Shown here one piece after another: positions 26,620 to 34,870 of a stretch of 64,000 nucleotides of DNA. Source of the stretch: Amycolatopsis pithecellobii (GTDB taxonomy: Bacteria > Actinomycetota > Actinomycetes > Mycobacteriales > Pseudonocardiaceae); assembly GCF_009707865.1 (NCBI RefSeq), contig NZ_WMBA01000013.1, forward strand, positions 1-64,000. The letters are read 5' to 3'. The translations under genes were made by a program, and so were the position numbers. The first letter of the stretch is position 1. Every line of letters begins with the position of its first letter. The notes beneath the pieces were generated by a model, which did no database searches, had not been told where the DNA came from, and saw only the letters and a program-made list of their open reading frames with translations.

Positions 26620-27110
26620 CCGGGGCGGACGAGGGCCCCTTCAACCGGCTCACCCCGATCGGGCTGCTGCTCAACGGGCTCAGCGCGGCGCTGACCGACT
26701 ACGTCGACCGCACGCTGCGGCTGCGCAACGGGATCGGCCGGCTTCATTGGCAGATCCTCAGCACCGTGCACGACACGCCGGGCATCGAGGCCAGGAGCAT
26801 CAGCGAGCGCGGCCGGGCCATGTTCGACGAGGAGACCTTCGACGCGATCGTCGCGGACCTGACTTCGGCGGGCTGGGTCCATGCGGACGACTCGGCCGGC
26901 CGGGTCCGGCTCACGCTCACCGGCGACGGCCTGGAGACGTACCGGAAAGCCCGCCGGACCCAGGCGGAAACCCGGGAACTCGTGACCGAGGGACTGTCCG
27001 AAGAGGACTACGAGTTCATCATCCACGGTCTGGAAACCATGCTCGCCAACACCGAGCGCGCCATCGCGGGGCTCGAACCCCCCACCCCGTCCCCGGAGGA
27101 CAACCGATGA
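26616..27110 (+). CDS. MarR-like winged-helix regulator
   Basis: A 164-residue protein with a central winged-helix region (GRLHWQILSTVHDTPGIEARSI, residues 41-62, and a VRLTLTGDGLETY wing) and C-terminal helices, as in MarR-type regulators. The start ATG overlaps the exporter stop. It is co-transcribed with the exporter and the SnoaL-like gene that follows (again ATGA overlap at 27107-27110). It could sense the same ligand as the TetR protein. The helix-turn-helix is less canonical than in the MarR protein at 43.06 kb, so the family call is moderate. Confidence 0.7.
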   Translation: MTGADEGPFNRLTPIGLLLNGLSAALTDYVDRTLRLRNGIGRLHWQILSTVHDTPGIEARSISERGRAMFDEETFDAIVADLTSAGWVHADDSAGRVRLTLTGDGLETYRKARRTQAETRELVTEGLSEEDYEFIIHGLETMLANTERAIAGLEPPTPSPEDNR

Positions 27111-27601
27111 CTTCCGCTTCCCCTGTCGACCACGGCAAGCTCGCCTACGACCGGCAGGAGGTCGCCGACGCCCTGTACCGCTGGGCGCTCGGCCTGGACA
27201 CCGGCGACGCCGAGATGTTCGCCTCCGCACTCACCGAAGACGTCGTCGTCGATTTCACCCGGGCCGGCGCCAAGCTCGGCCTGACTTATCCGGCGATCCA
27301 CGGGCGTGAGATCGCCGTGCACGCGCTGATCTCCTCCATCGGTCCGCTCGACACCACCCACTCGGCGACCAATGTGCGGGTGGCCATGGACGGCGACCGC
27401 GCCACGCTCCAAGCACATGTGCTGGCGCAGCACTTCCCACCGGGCGAGGGCTCGGCTCCGGACCGTACGCGGCACGGACTGGCCATGAACCGCTACTCCG
27501 GTGAGCTGGTGCGCTCGGGGGAGACCTGGCGGTTCACTCGTCTGTCGGCGGACAACCTCTGGTTCGAAGGCGACCCCAAGATCACATCCGGCGAGCTCTG
27601 A
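27107..27601 (+). CDS. SnoaL-like (NTF2-fold) protein
   Basis: A 164-residue NTF2-fold protein of the SnoaL_4 kind. It has an ALYRWALGLDTGDAEMFAS helix near the N-terminus, a DFTRAG strand and a C-terminal TWRFTRLSADNLWFEGDP strand pair. Family members include polyketide cyclases, hydroxylases and dehydratases acting on aromatic rings, as well as scytalone-dehydratase-like enzymes; the exact reaction cannot be read from sequence. It overlaps the MarR-like gene and is followed 13 bp later by a VOC protein, hinting at a small enzyme set for a common aromatic substrate. Confidence 0.75.
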   Translation: MTSASPVDHGKLAYDRQEVADALYRWALGLDTGDAEMFASALTEDVVVDFTRAGAKLGLTYPAIHGREIAVHALISSIGPLDTTHSATNVRVAMDGDRATLQAHVLAQHFPPGEGSAPDRTRHGLAMNRYSGELVRSGETWRFTRLSADNLWFEGDPKITSGEL

Positions 27602-27614
27602 ACGCGGAGGAAGC

Positions 27615-28061
27615 ATGCTGAGTCCGATCGACGGAACCACTTTTTTCCACATCGGGATCGGGGTTATCGACCTGGAGGCCGCGACGGAGGAGCTGGGGGC
27701 CGGGCTCAACCTCACCTGGACGCCGCCGGTGCGCGCCGTCGTGAACGGGTGGCCGCTGCGGATCGCGCTGTCGTACGAGGGCCGGCCCTACTACGAGGTG
27801 ATCGAAGCCCCGGTGGGCAGCCCATGGTGCCCGCGCGACGGCGAGCAGGCCGTTCACTTCGGATTCTGGTCCGACGACCTCACTGCGCACCGAAACCTGT
27901 TGGAGCAGAAGGGTTTCAAGGTCGAGGTCGACGGCCTCGCCCAGGGCAGGGAGTTTGTCTATCTGCGGGCTCCGCACGTCGGCGTGGTAGTCGAGCTCGC
28001 CGGAACGGGTGAGGATTCGCTCTGGGAGCGGCACGAGCGCAACCTCGAGAACCGGCGATGA
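27615..28061 (+). CDS. VOC/glyoxalase-like protein
   Basis: A 148-residue vicinal-oxygen-chelate fold protein. It opens with TTFFHIGIGVIDLEAAT (the first beta-alpha strand with its possible metal His12-type residue), continues with an HFGFWSDDLTAH second module near residues 76-87, and ends with VGVVVELAG, whose Glu would be the last metal ligand. VOC proteins serve as isomerases, dioxygenases or drug-binding resistance proteins, so resistance or tailoring are both possible. GGAGG at 27606-27610 lies 4 nt before the ATG. It belongs to the MFS-MarR-SnoaL run. Confidence 0.75.
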   Translation: MLSPIDGTTFFHIGIGVIDLEAATEELGAGLNLTWTPPVRAVVNGWPLRIALSYEGRPYYEVIEAPVGSPWCPRDGEQAVHFGFWSDDLTAHRNLLEQKGFKVEVDGLAQGREFVYLRAPHVGVVVELAGTGEDSLWERHERNLENRR

Positions 28062-28157
28062 CGCCCGTTCATTGACTGCGTTGCCGAGGTGGAGGGATGG
28101 TGAGTATCGACCGGTGGCACCACCGGGGCGCCACCGCGACGATCGAGGAGGTCGACC

Positions 28158-28781
28158 GTGCACGCGCGATCTACAACCATCCAAGCCACATCGTCGGCTA
28201 TCGAGGCCGGACTCCGGTACATGCGCGACGACGCGTTGCGGACGCTTACCGACATTGACGGATTCACGGGAATTTCCGCGTTGGTCGACCGCGAGTCGGG
28301 CCGGTGCATCGTGACCACCGCCTGGCGGTCCGAGGAAGCGATGCGCGCCAGTGCGAACGAGGTCGGGCCGATCCGGGACCGGGCGGTGCGGGAATTCGGC
28401 GCGGGCGCTCCCGAGGTTGAGGAGTGGGAAATCGCGGTGCTGCACCGTGATCACGCTGCCGGCGACGGCGCTTGGTGCCGGGTGGCCTGGGTGCGGGCCG
28501 ATCCGGCGAATGCTGATCGGGCGGTGGATTCGTTCAGGATGATTGCCTTGCCGGAAATCGAGCAGAGCGAGGGATTCTGTAGCGCCAGCATGATGATCAA
28601 CCGCGGCTCGGGGCTGGCTGTGTCGTCGGTGGCCTTCGAGAGCCTGGAGGCGATGCGCGCGGCCCGGGAGCGGGCCGACGAGGTGCGGGCGAGAGTTACT
28701 TCGCAAGCCGGGGCGGAAGTGCTTGAGGTGCGCGAGTTCGAGTTGGCGCTGGCCCACCTGCGAGTGCCTGAGTTGGCTTGA
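28158..28781 (+). CDS. Tandem ABM-domain protein (second in window)
   Basis: A 207-residue protein of two ABM-like repeats. The first (residues 1-95) has DIDGFTGISALVDRESGRCIV and WRSEEAMRAS; the second (100-205) has SEGFCSASMMINRGSG and FESLEAMRAARE. It resembles a common actinobacterial antibiotic-biosynthesis-monooxygenase family that starts MYARSTTIQ. The match MHARSTTIQ fixes the GTG at 28158, preceded by GAGGAGG. Function in that family is not established; quinone-handling or stress roles are proposed by fold. It stands 96 bp after the VOC gene and converges on an MFS gene. Confidence 0.78.
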   Translation: MHARSTTIQATSSAIEAGLRYMRDDALRTLTDIDGFTGISALVDRESGRCIVTTAWRSEEAMRASANEVGPIRDRAVREFGAGAPEVEEWEIAVLHRDHAAGDGAWCRVAWVRADPANADRAVDSFRMIALPEIEQSEGFCSASMMINRGSGLAVSSVAFESLEAMRAARERADEVRARVTSQAGAEVLEVREFELALAHLRVPELA

Positions 28782-28852
28782 GGACCACTTGTCGGCGGCG
28801 GCGCCTGAGACTTCTCGGGGCGTCGCCGTGGGACAGCGAACGCTGCGGTCTC

Positions 28853-30370
28853 TCAGGTCCCGCGCAGCGCCGCGTCCGGGGTAGGGGCGCGCGTCGCGTG
28901 CCGGGGGAGCAGGAGCGCAGGGATGATCAACGCCGCGGTCATGCCGAACGCGATCCAGAACGCGAAACCGAACGCCTCGGCGAGGATCGGGCCTACAGTG
29001 CCTCTGGCTTCCGGCGGCAAGGACACTATCTGGCTGGCGCCGGTGCCGGTGGCCGGAATTCCGCGGCCGGCGAGCAGGTGGGTGAGTTGCTGGGTCAGGG
29101 CCGTCACGAGCAACGCGCTGCCGAGTGACGCGCCGATCTGCTGGATGGCCGTGAGCGTGGGGGCCGCGCGGGACACGGCGCGCTTTTCGAGGCCGGCATA
29201 TGCGGCGGCGAAGGTCGGCATCATCACGGCACCGAGACCCATACCGCGCACGAACAGCGCTCCGCCCAGCCACGCGTAGGACGTGGCGGGACCGACGTGT
29301 GTCAGCGGCGCGGTGCCCAGCAGTGCGAGCACGAGGCCTACCGGCACGACGTAGCCTGCGCCCACCCGGTCGGTAAGCCTGCCGGCGAGCGGCATCGCGA
29401 CAACGGCGCCGAGGCCTTGCGGGGCGAGCAACAGGCCGGCGTAAAGGGCTCCTTGACCGCGCACCGCCTGGTAATAGAGCGGCAGTAGCAACAGGCTCCC
29501 GAACAGCGCGATGGCCACCAGGAAGATCATCACCGAGCCGCTGGCGAAGTAGCGGTTGGTGAACAGCCGCACGTCGATGAGGGAGGAAGGGCCTCGGCCC
29601 AGGCTGTGCCACGTGTACAACGCGAGGCCTGCCACGCCGGCCACGAGCCAGGCGAGCACACTCCACGAGCCGAATCCGCCGTGCGAGCTGGCCTGCGAGA
29701 GGCCGTAGAGCAGCACGACAAGGCTGCCCGAAAGGAGGATGAGACCGCGCGCATCGATGCGGCCCGGGTTGGTGAGGGCGGCTCCGCTGGGCAGCTTCCA
29801 CACCGCAAGCCCGATGGCGACGGCGGCGACGGGCACGTTGACAAGGAAGATCCAGTGCCAGCTGGTGTACTCGACGAGCAGTCCGCCGAGCACCGGGCCG
29901 AAGACCGGGCCGAGGAGCATCGGCACGCCGAGGATGGCCATCGCGCGCCCCAGCCGTTGTGGCCCGGCGGCCCTGGTGATGATCGTCTGCCCACCCGGCA
30001 GCAGCATTCCGCCACCGAGCCCTTGGACGATGCGGAAGGCGATCAGGCTGTCCATCGACCAAGCGGTCGCGCACAGGGCCGACCCCGCGGCGAACAGCGC
30101 CACAGACACGATCCAGACCGGTTTGGTGCCGAAGCGATCCATGGCCCACCCGGTGACCGGGACGACCAGGCCCACCGCCAGCAGGTATCCGGTCACCACC
30201 CACTGTGCCGTGGACAGCGGCGCGCCGAGCTGCCGGGCCACCGTTTCGAGGGCGACGTTCACGATGGTGGTGTCGAGCACCACCATGATGAGGCCGCACA
30301 CGACGACGAGCCCGGTGATGATGACGTCGCGGTCGAGCTTGTCGACCCGCGCAGTGCTGGATGTATCCAT
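28853..30370 (-). CDS. MFS exporter (DHA2 family)
   Basis: A 505-residue 14-helix transporter: GLIMVVLDTTIVNVALETVA in the first helix, GWAMDRFGTKPVW as motif A, and GVPMLLGPVFGPVLGG as motif C of drug/H+ antiporters. It is separate from the exporters at 4.2 and 25.1 kb. Divergent from a LysR gene 166 bp away, it may be under that regulator. The ATG at 30370 has GGGAG just upstream and gives a conventional short hydrophilic N-terminus (STARVDKLDRDV); an extension to 30412 is less likely. Substrate unknown. Confidence 0.87.
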   Translation of the reverse strand: MDTSSTARVDKLDRDVIITGLVVVCGLIMVVLDTTIVNVALETVARQLGAPLSTAQWVVTGYLLAVGLVVPVTGWAMDRFGTKPVWIVSVALFAAGSALCATAWSMDSLIAFRIVQGLGGGMLLPGGQTIITRAAGPQRLGRAMAILGVPMLLGPVFGPVLGGLLVEYTSWHWIFLVNVPVAAVAIGLAVWKLPSGAALTNPGRIDARGLILLSGSLVVLLYGLSQASSHGGFGSWSVLAWLVAGVAGLALYTWHSLGRGPSSLIDVRLFTNRYFASGSVMIFLVAIALFGSLLLLPLYYQAVRGQGALYAGLLLAPQGLGAVVAMPLAGRLTDRVGAGYVVPVGLVLALLGTAPLTHVGPATSYAWLGGALFVRGMGLGAVMMPTFAAAYAGLEKRAVSRAAPTLTAIQQIGASLGSALLVTALTQQLTHLLAGRGIPATGTGASQIVSLPPEARGTVGPILAEAFGFAFWIAFGMTAALIIPALLLPRHATRAPTPDAALRGT

Positions 30371-30445
30371 CCCTGCTCCCGCAATGGCGTTCCCGACAGT
30401 GCGTGTCTCCAAGCTACGCCGGCTGAGCGCCTCGGCGACCTGGCG

Positions 30446-30474
30446 TTGATTCAGGCGGCTCTTGATGGTCTAAA
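30446..30474 (+). promoter_or_regulatory. Putative promoter of the LysR gene
   Basis: TTGATT (30446-30451) and TCTAAA (30469-30474) are spaced by exactly 17 bp, in the 166-bp gap between the divergent exporter and LysR genes. Transcription would start about 55 nt before the LysR ATG. Confidence 0.4.
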
Positions 30475-30536
30475 GTGGCCGTCGTGACGATCGGGCTGGT
30501 CGCCGCTGTCACCGGCCGCTACGAGGGTACGCAGAC

Positions 30537-31427
30537 ATGAAGTTGGGCCAGCTCCGCTCGTTTCTCAGCGTGGCGGAACACGGGAGCATCCGTGGCGCCG
30601 CGCGTGCCCTCGGTGTCACTCAACCCGCGGTGACCCAGGCGATGCGCGAGCTGGAAACCTCGCTGGGCGTACCCCTCCTGCACCGCGGGCCCGCCGGCGT
30701 GGAGCTGACTGTCTACGGCAAAGCCCTCGCGCGCAGGGCCGGCCTGATCCACCGCGAGATCGAGCAGGCGGTCTCGGAGATCGACCAGATCCGCGACGGG
30801 AGCACCGGCCATGTCTCCGTCGCGCTGTCGACGGCGGTGGCCCTGCAACTGCTGCCAGGCGCGTTCGGGTCGTTCCGGGCGCAGTTCCCCTCCGTGGAAC
30901 TGCGACTGAACGAGGCTTCCGTCCCCAACACCCTGCCCCGGCTCCTGGACGGGTCGGTCGACTTCGCGGTGTCGCACCTCCTGCCGGGTTCCTTGTCCGG
31001 GTGGAAGGTCGAGCGCCTGTTCACCATGTCGATGGTTGTGGCGGCCAGGACGGGTCACCCGGTCCTCGCCGCCACCGACACCCGCCAGTTCACCGACTGG
31101 GAGTGGCTGCTTCCCTACGATGACGACAGCGCTCCCGATCTGGTGCAGCAGCTGTTCGCGCAGATGCGTATCCCACTCCCGCGCCAGGTCGTGCGCTGCA
31201 CCTCGTCCGCGATGGGGCTGAAGCTGGTCGGTACGTCCGACTTGATCGGGGTCTTCGCGGACACGATGGTCGACGTGGAGTTCCCGCACTACGGCATCAT
31301 CCAGGTGCCACTCAACGGTCCACTTGCCGCGCTCGACGTCAGCATCATCACGCGGCCCGGCGCCATCCTGAGCCCGGCGGCGCAGAACTTCCTCGACTTC
31401 CTGCGCGCCCAGGTGCAGCGGGCCTGA
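30537..31427 (+). CDS. LysR-family transcriptional regulator
   Basis: A 296-residue LysR regulator. The N-terminal winged helix is canonical (LRSFLSVAEHGSIRGAARALGVTQPAVTQAMRELE, residues 6-40, quoted in part), and the substrate-binding domain starts near GHVSVALST at residue 90. It lies upstream of an MHS-family symporter and a creatininase-family hydrolase on the same strand and divergent from a DHA2 exporter. It could control either side; the catabolic-looking genes downstream are the better candidates. Length and domain order are standard. Confidence 0.92.
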   Translation: MKLGQLRSFLSVAEHGSIRGAARALGVTQPAVTQAMRELETSLGVPLLHRGPAGVELTVYGKALARRAGLIHREIEQAVSEIDQIRDGSTGHVSVALSTAVALQLLPGAFGSFRAQFPSVELRLNEASVPNTLPRLLDGSVDFAVSHLLPGSLSGWKVERLFTMSMVVAARTGHPVLAATDTRQFTDWEWLLPYDDDSAPDLVQQLFAQMRIPLPRQVVRCTSSAMGLKLVGTSDLIGVFADTMVDVEFPHYGIIQVPLNGPLAALDVSIITRPGAILSPAAQNFLDFLRAQVQRA

Positions 31428-31515
31428 ACAGCATCGCTTGTCGCCGCCCAGGAAATCTTGTCTGCCGCACCGGGCCGCGCGCCTCTTATCGTTGCCGTCC
31501 AGCAGACGAGGCCGG

Positions 31516-32862
31516 ATGCCCCGGGAGGCAGCGTTGGACAGCAGTGCGAGCAGGACCTCACCGCCACCGATGTCGAAGCGCAAGGCGGTGACTGCGATAA
31601 CCGTGGGCAACGCCCTCGAGTTCTACGACTTCACGGTGTACGGCTTCATGACGAGCGTCATCGGACGCATCTTCTTCCCGGCCCTGACGTCCTACGCGCA
31701 GCTCCTGCTGGCCATCGCGAGCTTCGGCGTGGGTTTCCTGGCGCGGCCGCTCGGCGGCCTTGTCATCGGCGCCTATGCCGACCGCCACGGCCGCAAGAAG
31801 GCCATGAACCTGACCATCGGGCTGATGATGCTGGGCTGCGCGATGATCGCGTTCGCCCCGACCCCGTCGCTGATCGGCTTCGCCGCGCCCGCCCTCATCG
31901 TGCTGGGCCGGCTCGTGCAGGGCTTCTCGGCCGGCGGTGAACTGGGCGCGTCGACGACCATGCTCGTCGAATACGCCGACCGCGGGGACCGGGTCTACAT
32001 GTCAAGCTGGCAGGTCGCGAGCCAGGGGCTGGGCGTGATGTTCGGCGCGATTGTCTCCAACGTCGTCGTCTCCCTGCTGCCCGCGTCCGACCTCGACAGC
32101 TGGGGGTGGCGCCTGCCCTTCGTACTCGGAATGTTGATTGCGCCGATCGGTCTCTACATCCGCTCGCAGCTGCACGAAACGCTCGGTGATGTGCCCGCGG
32201 CCGAGGGTGCCGCACATGCCACGCTCGGCACCCTCCTGCGCGACCACTGGGCCGATCTGCTCAAGGCGAGCCTGCTGTTCCTCTCCTGCACCGTCGGCAT
32301 CTACGTGGTGGCGTTCTACCTTCCGACCTTCGCCGCCAAGGAACTAGGGCTGCCGGTACAGGTGGGCATTTGGGTGGGCGTCGTATTCGGCGTCATCAAC
32401 TTCATCCTTGCCCCGCTCTCCGGCCGGCTGGCCGACCGGTGGCGGCGCAAGCCCGTCATCTTCTGGTCGCGCGTGGCGCTGCTGGTGCTGGTTCCTCCGT
32501 GCTTCCTGTGGCTCGTTGACGCACCGTCTGCGGCCAGGCTGTACCTCGTCGTGGCCATCTTGAGCGTCTTCTTGACGTCGCAGTTCCCGGCCCTGCTGGT
32601 GATGCTGACCGAACTTTTCCCGCGCCACCTGAGGGCCAGCGGCCTCAGCATCGTCTACAGCGTCGTGGTCGCCGTGTTCAGCGGGTTTTCCCCGTTCGTG
32701 CTGACCTGGCTCGTCCACGCCTCCGGCGACAAGCTGGCGCCCGCGTGGTACCTCCTGGTGGTCACGGCGGTGTCGACCGTGGCGTTGCTGTGGTTGACCG
32801 ACCGCACCGGAGAGGAACTGGACGGGCCGGCGCCGGACGGGAGTCTCAAGGCTGCACCGTGA
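31516..32862 (+). CDS. MHS-family metabolite:H+ symporter
   Basis: A 448-residue 12-helix major facilitator of the metabolite:H+ symporter (ShiA/ProP/KgtP) group. NALEFYDFTVYGFMTSVIG in the first helix and PLGGLVIGAYADRHGRKKAM as motif A are hallmark MHS sequences, and QGFSAGGELGAS follows in the fourth helix. It probably imports a small organic acid or zwitterion. The ATG at 31516 has GAGG 5 nt upstream; the ATG at 31570 lies closer to the first helix but lacks a ribosome binding site. The creatininase-family gene downstream suggests import of a cyclic amide or similar compound. Confidence 0.87.
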   Translation: MPREAALDSSASRTSPPPMSKRKAVTAITVGNALEFYDFTVYGFMTSVIGRIFFPALTSYAQLLLAIASFGVGFLARPLGGLVIGAYADRHGRKKAMNLTIGLMMLGCAMIAFAPTPSLIGFAAPALIVLGRLVQGFSAGGELGASTTMLVEYADRGDRVYMSSWQVASQGLGVMFGAIVSNVVVSLLPASDLDSWGWRLPFVLGMLIAPIGLYIRSQLHETLGDVPAAEGAAHATLGTLLRDHWADLLKASLLFLSCTVGIYVVAFYLPTFAAKELGLPVQVGIWVGVVFGVINFILAPLSGRLADRWRRKPVIFWSRVALLVLVPPCFLWLVDAPSAARLYLVVAILSVFLTSQFPALLVMLTELFPRHLRASGLSIVYSVVVAVFSGFSPFVLTWLVHASGDKLAPAWYLLVVTAVSTVALLWLTDRTGEELDGPAPDGSLKAAP

Positions 32863-32913
32863 CGCGGATCGGTGAGCACCGCCGGACGTACCCGACGCCA
32901 GAGAAAGGCCGCA

Positions 32914-33669
32914 GTGACTGTCCAGTTCCTTCACGCGATGACCTCCCCGGAAGTGGAGACAGCGCTGGCTGCGGGGAAGCGCTCCGCGTTGATCGCCGTC
33001 GGCGCGATCGAGCAGCACGGCCCGCACCTTCCCCTCGCCACGGACACGCTCATCGCAACCGAGACTGCCCGGCGTGTCGCGGAGCGGATGCCGGATCTGT
33101 TGCTCGGCCCGACGCTGCCGGTCGGCGTATCCACGCACCACCTCACATTTCCCGGAACCCTTTCCGTTTCGGAACGTTGCTTCCAAGAGCAGGTGGCGGC
33201 GTGCGTGGCAAGTCTCGGCGCGCACGGGGTGGAGCGGGTCTTTGCACTGTCCGGGCATGGCGGCAACCTTGGCCCCCTCGCCCGGCTCGCGCTGGAGGTC
33301 GACGGCAGGATAGGCGCGACGGAGTTCGTCCCCTTCTCCGATCTCGCCGCTTTTCTGGAGGTATTTCACTCCGTCTCCGCACAGGACGGGATCTCGCCAC
33401 AGCTAAGCGGAGTACACGCCGGCGAATGGGAGACCTCCATCATGCTCGCCATCCATCCCGAACTCGTGCGAATGCACACGGCCGACGCCGGCTTCGTCGG
33501 CGCCTTCGACTCCGCCACCGCCGAACGGCTCTTCAGGGAAGGCACCGCAAGCCTTGCCGCGAACGGCGTCCTCGGCGACCCGAGACCGGCCAGTTTCGAA
33601 CGTGGCGAACGACATCTGACTGCCTGGGTCGACACCCTGGTCGACTACTTCACGGACAGAGATTCATAA
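32914..33669 (+). CDS. Creatininase-family amidohydrolase
   Basis: A 251-residue creatininase-fold protein. The metal-binding set is visible: GAIEQHGPHLP (Glu and His near residue 30), TDT just after, SGHGGN near 125, and HAGEWETS near 170. Family members hydrolyse creatinine, formamidopyrimidines (FAPy) or mycofactocin precursor peptide (MftE). No mycofactocin genes are nearby, so a small-molecule amidohydrolase is more likely. The GTG at 32914 is chosen over one at 32872 because AGAAAGG precedes it and the extra codons are Arg-rich. It follows the symporter gene by 51 bp. Confidence 0.85.
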   Translation: MTVQFLHAMTSPEVETALAAGKRSALIAVGAIEQHGPHLPLATDTLIATETARRVAERMPDLLLGPTLPVGVSTHHLTFPGTLSVSERCFQEQVAACVASLGAHGVERVFALSGHGGNLGPLARLALEVDGRIGATEFVPFSDLAAFLEVFHSVSAQDGISPQLSGVHAGEWETSIMLAIHPELVRMHTADAGFVGAFDSATAERLFREGTASLAANGVLGDPRPASFERGERHLTAWVDTLVDYFTDRDS

Positions 33670-33739
33670 CCGCGCCGGCGCGTGCCTTTGATGGCGGTGG
33701 CCCAAATGTATCCATGTATGTCTCGTCGGCCAGTGCCCG

Positions 33740-33981
33740 GTCGTGCTCCGGGTCGTGGTGCACCCGGATCCGGCCGAGCAGGTTCCAGAGGACCTGACCC
33801 GCGCCGGGTGCGGGTCACGACTGCGGATGGACGGCGAACCGAGCTCGAGCTGGCCGGGCCGAAGGGCGGCGTGAAGGACCCATTGAGCAACGACGACATC
33901 GTCGCGAAGGCCCGTGCCCTCGCCGCCGATCTGCCGGTCGCGGAAACACCCGACCTCGCGCGGGAGAGCTCCCGCGCGTAG
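33740..33981 (+). pseudogene. Frameshifted MmgE/PrpD C-terminal remnant
   Basis: Two consecutive frames together spell the tail of an MmgE/PrpD-family protein. Bases 33740-33800 read VVVHPDPAEQVPEDLTR in one frame. From about 33805 the +1-shifted frame reads RVRVTTADGRRTELELAGPK and then KDPLSNDDIVAKARALA, the usual C-terminal pattern of the family. About 350 N-terminal residues are absent. The remnant follows the creatininase gene and may once have been part of the same catabolic operon. Recognition is from memory of the family tail, so moderate. Confidence 0.55.
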
Positions 33982-34032
33982 GCGGACCAGGCACCGTCGT
34001 CGTCCACCCTGAACAGAAGGAGTAAAGCCATC

Positions 34033-34490
34033 ATGCGCATCACCCACTACGGGCACGCCTGCGTCCTCGTGGAGACCGCCGCCGGGAGCCGGGTTCTGAT
34101 CGACCCTGGTACCGACTCTCCCGGGACCACCTCGATCCGGACCGGCTGCGGCTCGTGCTGGAGCACAGTCCGAACGCGACGGTCGTGCCGAGCGCCGGTG
34201 CCGCATCGGCCTTAGCCCGCGCTTCGGTGACTGTGGCGCGTCCTGGGGACAAGCTTGCGATCGGCGGCGTGGAGATCGTGGTCACCGGCGGCGTGCACGC
34301 GTGCCTGCATCCGGATCTGCCCGAGTCGGACAACAACCCGCGCATCGCCATTCCGATTCACCAAGCCGGGCTTGTGCCGGCGCACCAGGGATTCCACCAC
34401 CAGCTGTTGACGGCGCTGGCCCCGGCCGGTGCGAGGAGGCTCGCGCCTGTCGCCGCTCAATGCTTGAGCGTGCCGGTGTGTGGCGGATAA
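34033..34490 (+). pseudogene. Deleted metallo-beta-lactamase-fold (UlaG-like) hydrolase
   Basis: The first frame (34033-34113) encodes RITHYGHACVLVETAAGSR and VLIDPGT, the standard N-terminus of UlaG-like MBL-fold hydrolases. From about 34125 a different frame carries DHLDPDRLRLVLEHSP, the sequence that normally follows the lost HxHxDH metal site, then VARPGDKLAIGGVEI and GGVHACLHPDLP. A second internal segment seems missing before IAIPIHQAGLVP. So the gene has lost its metal-binding core and has a frameshift. It cannot encode a working hydrolase. A ribosome-binding AGAAGGAG precedes the old start. Confidence 0.75.
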
Positions 34491-34491
34491 T
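34464..34491 (+). promoter_or_regulatory. Putative promoter for a leaderless transcript
   Basis: TTGAGC (34464-34469), a 16-bp spacer and GATAAT (34486-34491) stand only 6 nt before the ATG at 34498. Transcription would begin at or next to the start codon, giving a leaderless mRNA, which is common in actinobacteria. No ribosome binding site is seen. Confidence 0.45.
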
Positions 34492-34497
34492 CGAGCG

Positions 34498-34866
34498 ATG
34501 GCCTTCGACCGCGATCTCGCCGAGCGCATCCGCGAACTCCTCGCCGGTGCGCCGGACGTCACCGAGCAGCGAATGTTCGGCGGCCTGGCCTTTCTGATCA
34601 ACGGGAACATGGCCGTGGCTGCCAGTGGCCAGGGTGGCCTGCTGGTCCGGGTAGCCCCCGAGGACACCGACACCTACGTCGACGACGAGCGGGTGCGGCC
34701 GATGGTGATGCGTGGGCGCGAGATGCGCGGCTGGCTACACATTGACCCGGCGGCCACGCGCACCACGAACGAAGTCGACCAGTGGGTGACTCGCGGCGCC
34801 GCCTACGTCCGTTCGTTGCCCGCCAAAAGCCCGGGCCGGCGCCGCCGATCCCGTTCCACAGGCTGA
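34498..34866 (+). CDS. TfoX N-terminal domain protein
   Basis: A 122-residue protein of the TfoX/Sxy N-terminal domain family. The signature VTEQRMFGGLAFLINGNMAV (about residues 20-39) and the MRGREMRGWLHID strand are clear. The C-terminal domain of true TfoX is absent, as in most actinobacterial members, whose function is not known. The C-terminus is Arg/Lys-rich (SPGRRRRSRSTG). It begins right after a -10-like box, suggesting a leaderless message, and ends 4 bp before the HD-GYP gene. Confidence 0.85.
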   Translation: MAFDRDLAERIRELLAGAPDVTEQRMFGGLAFLINGNMAVAASGQGGLLVRVAPEDTDTYVDDERVRPMVMRGREMRGWLHIDPAATRTTNEVDQWVTRGAAYVRSLPAKSPGRRRRSRSTG

Positions 34867-34870
34867 ACCG

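Noticed and set aside
28097-28264. Short ORF of about 55 codons upstream of the second tandem-ABM gene, with good codon bias
   Set aside because: I considered it the true N-terminus joined by a frameshift. The family start MHARSTTIQ at 28158, with GAGGAGG upstream, fits better, so the ORF is probably chance or a short upstream ORF.
32914-33669. Creatininase-family gene as MftE of a mycofactocin cluster
   Set aside because: No MftA, MftB or MftC-like genes lie nearby.
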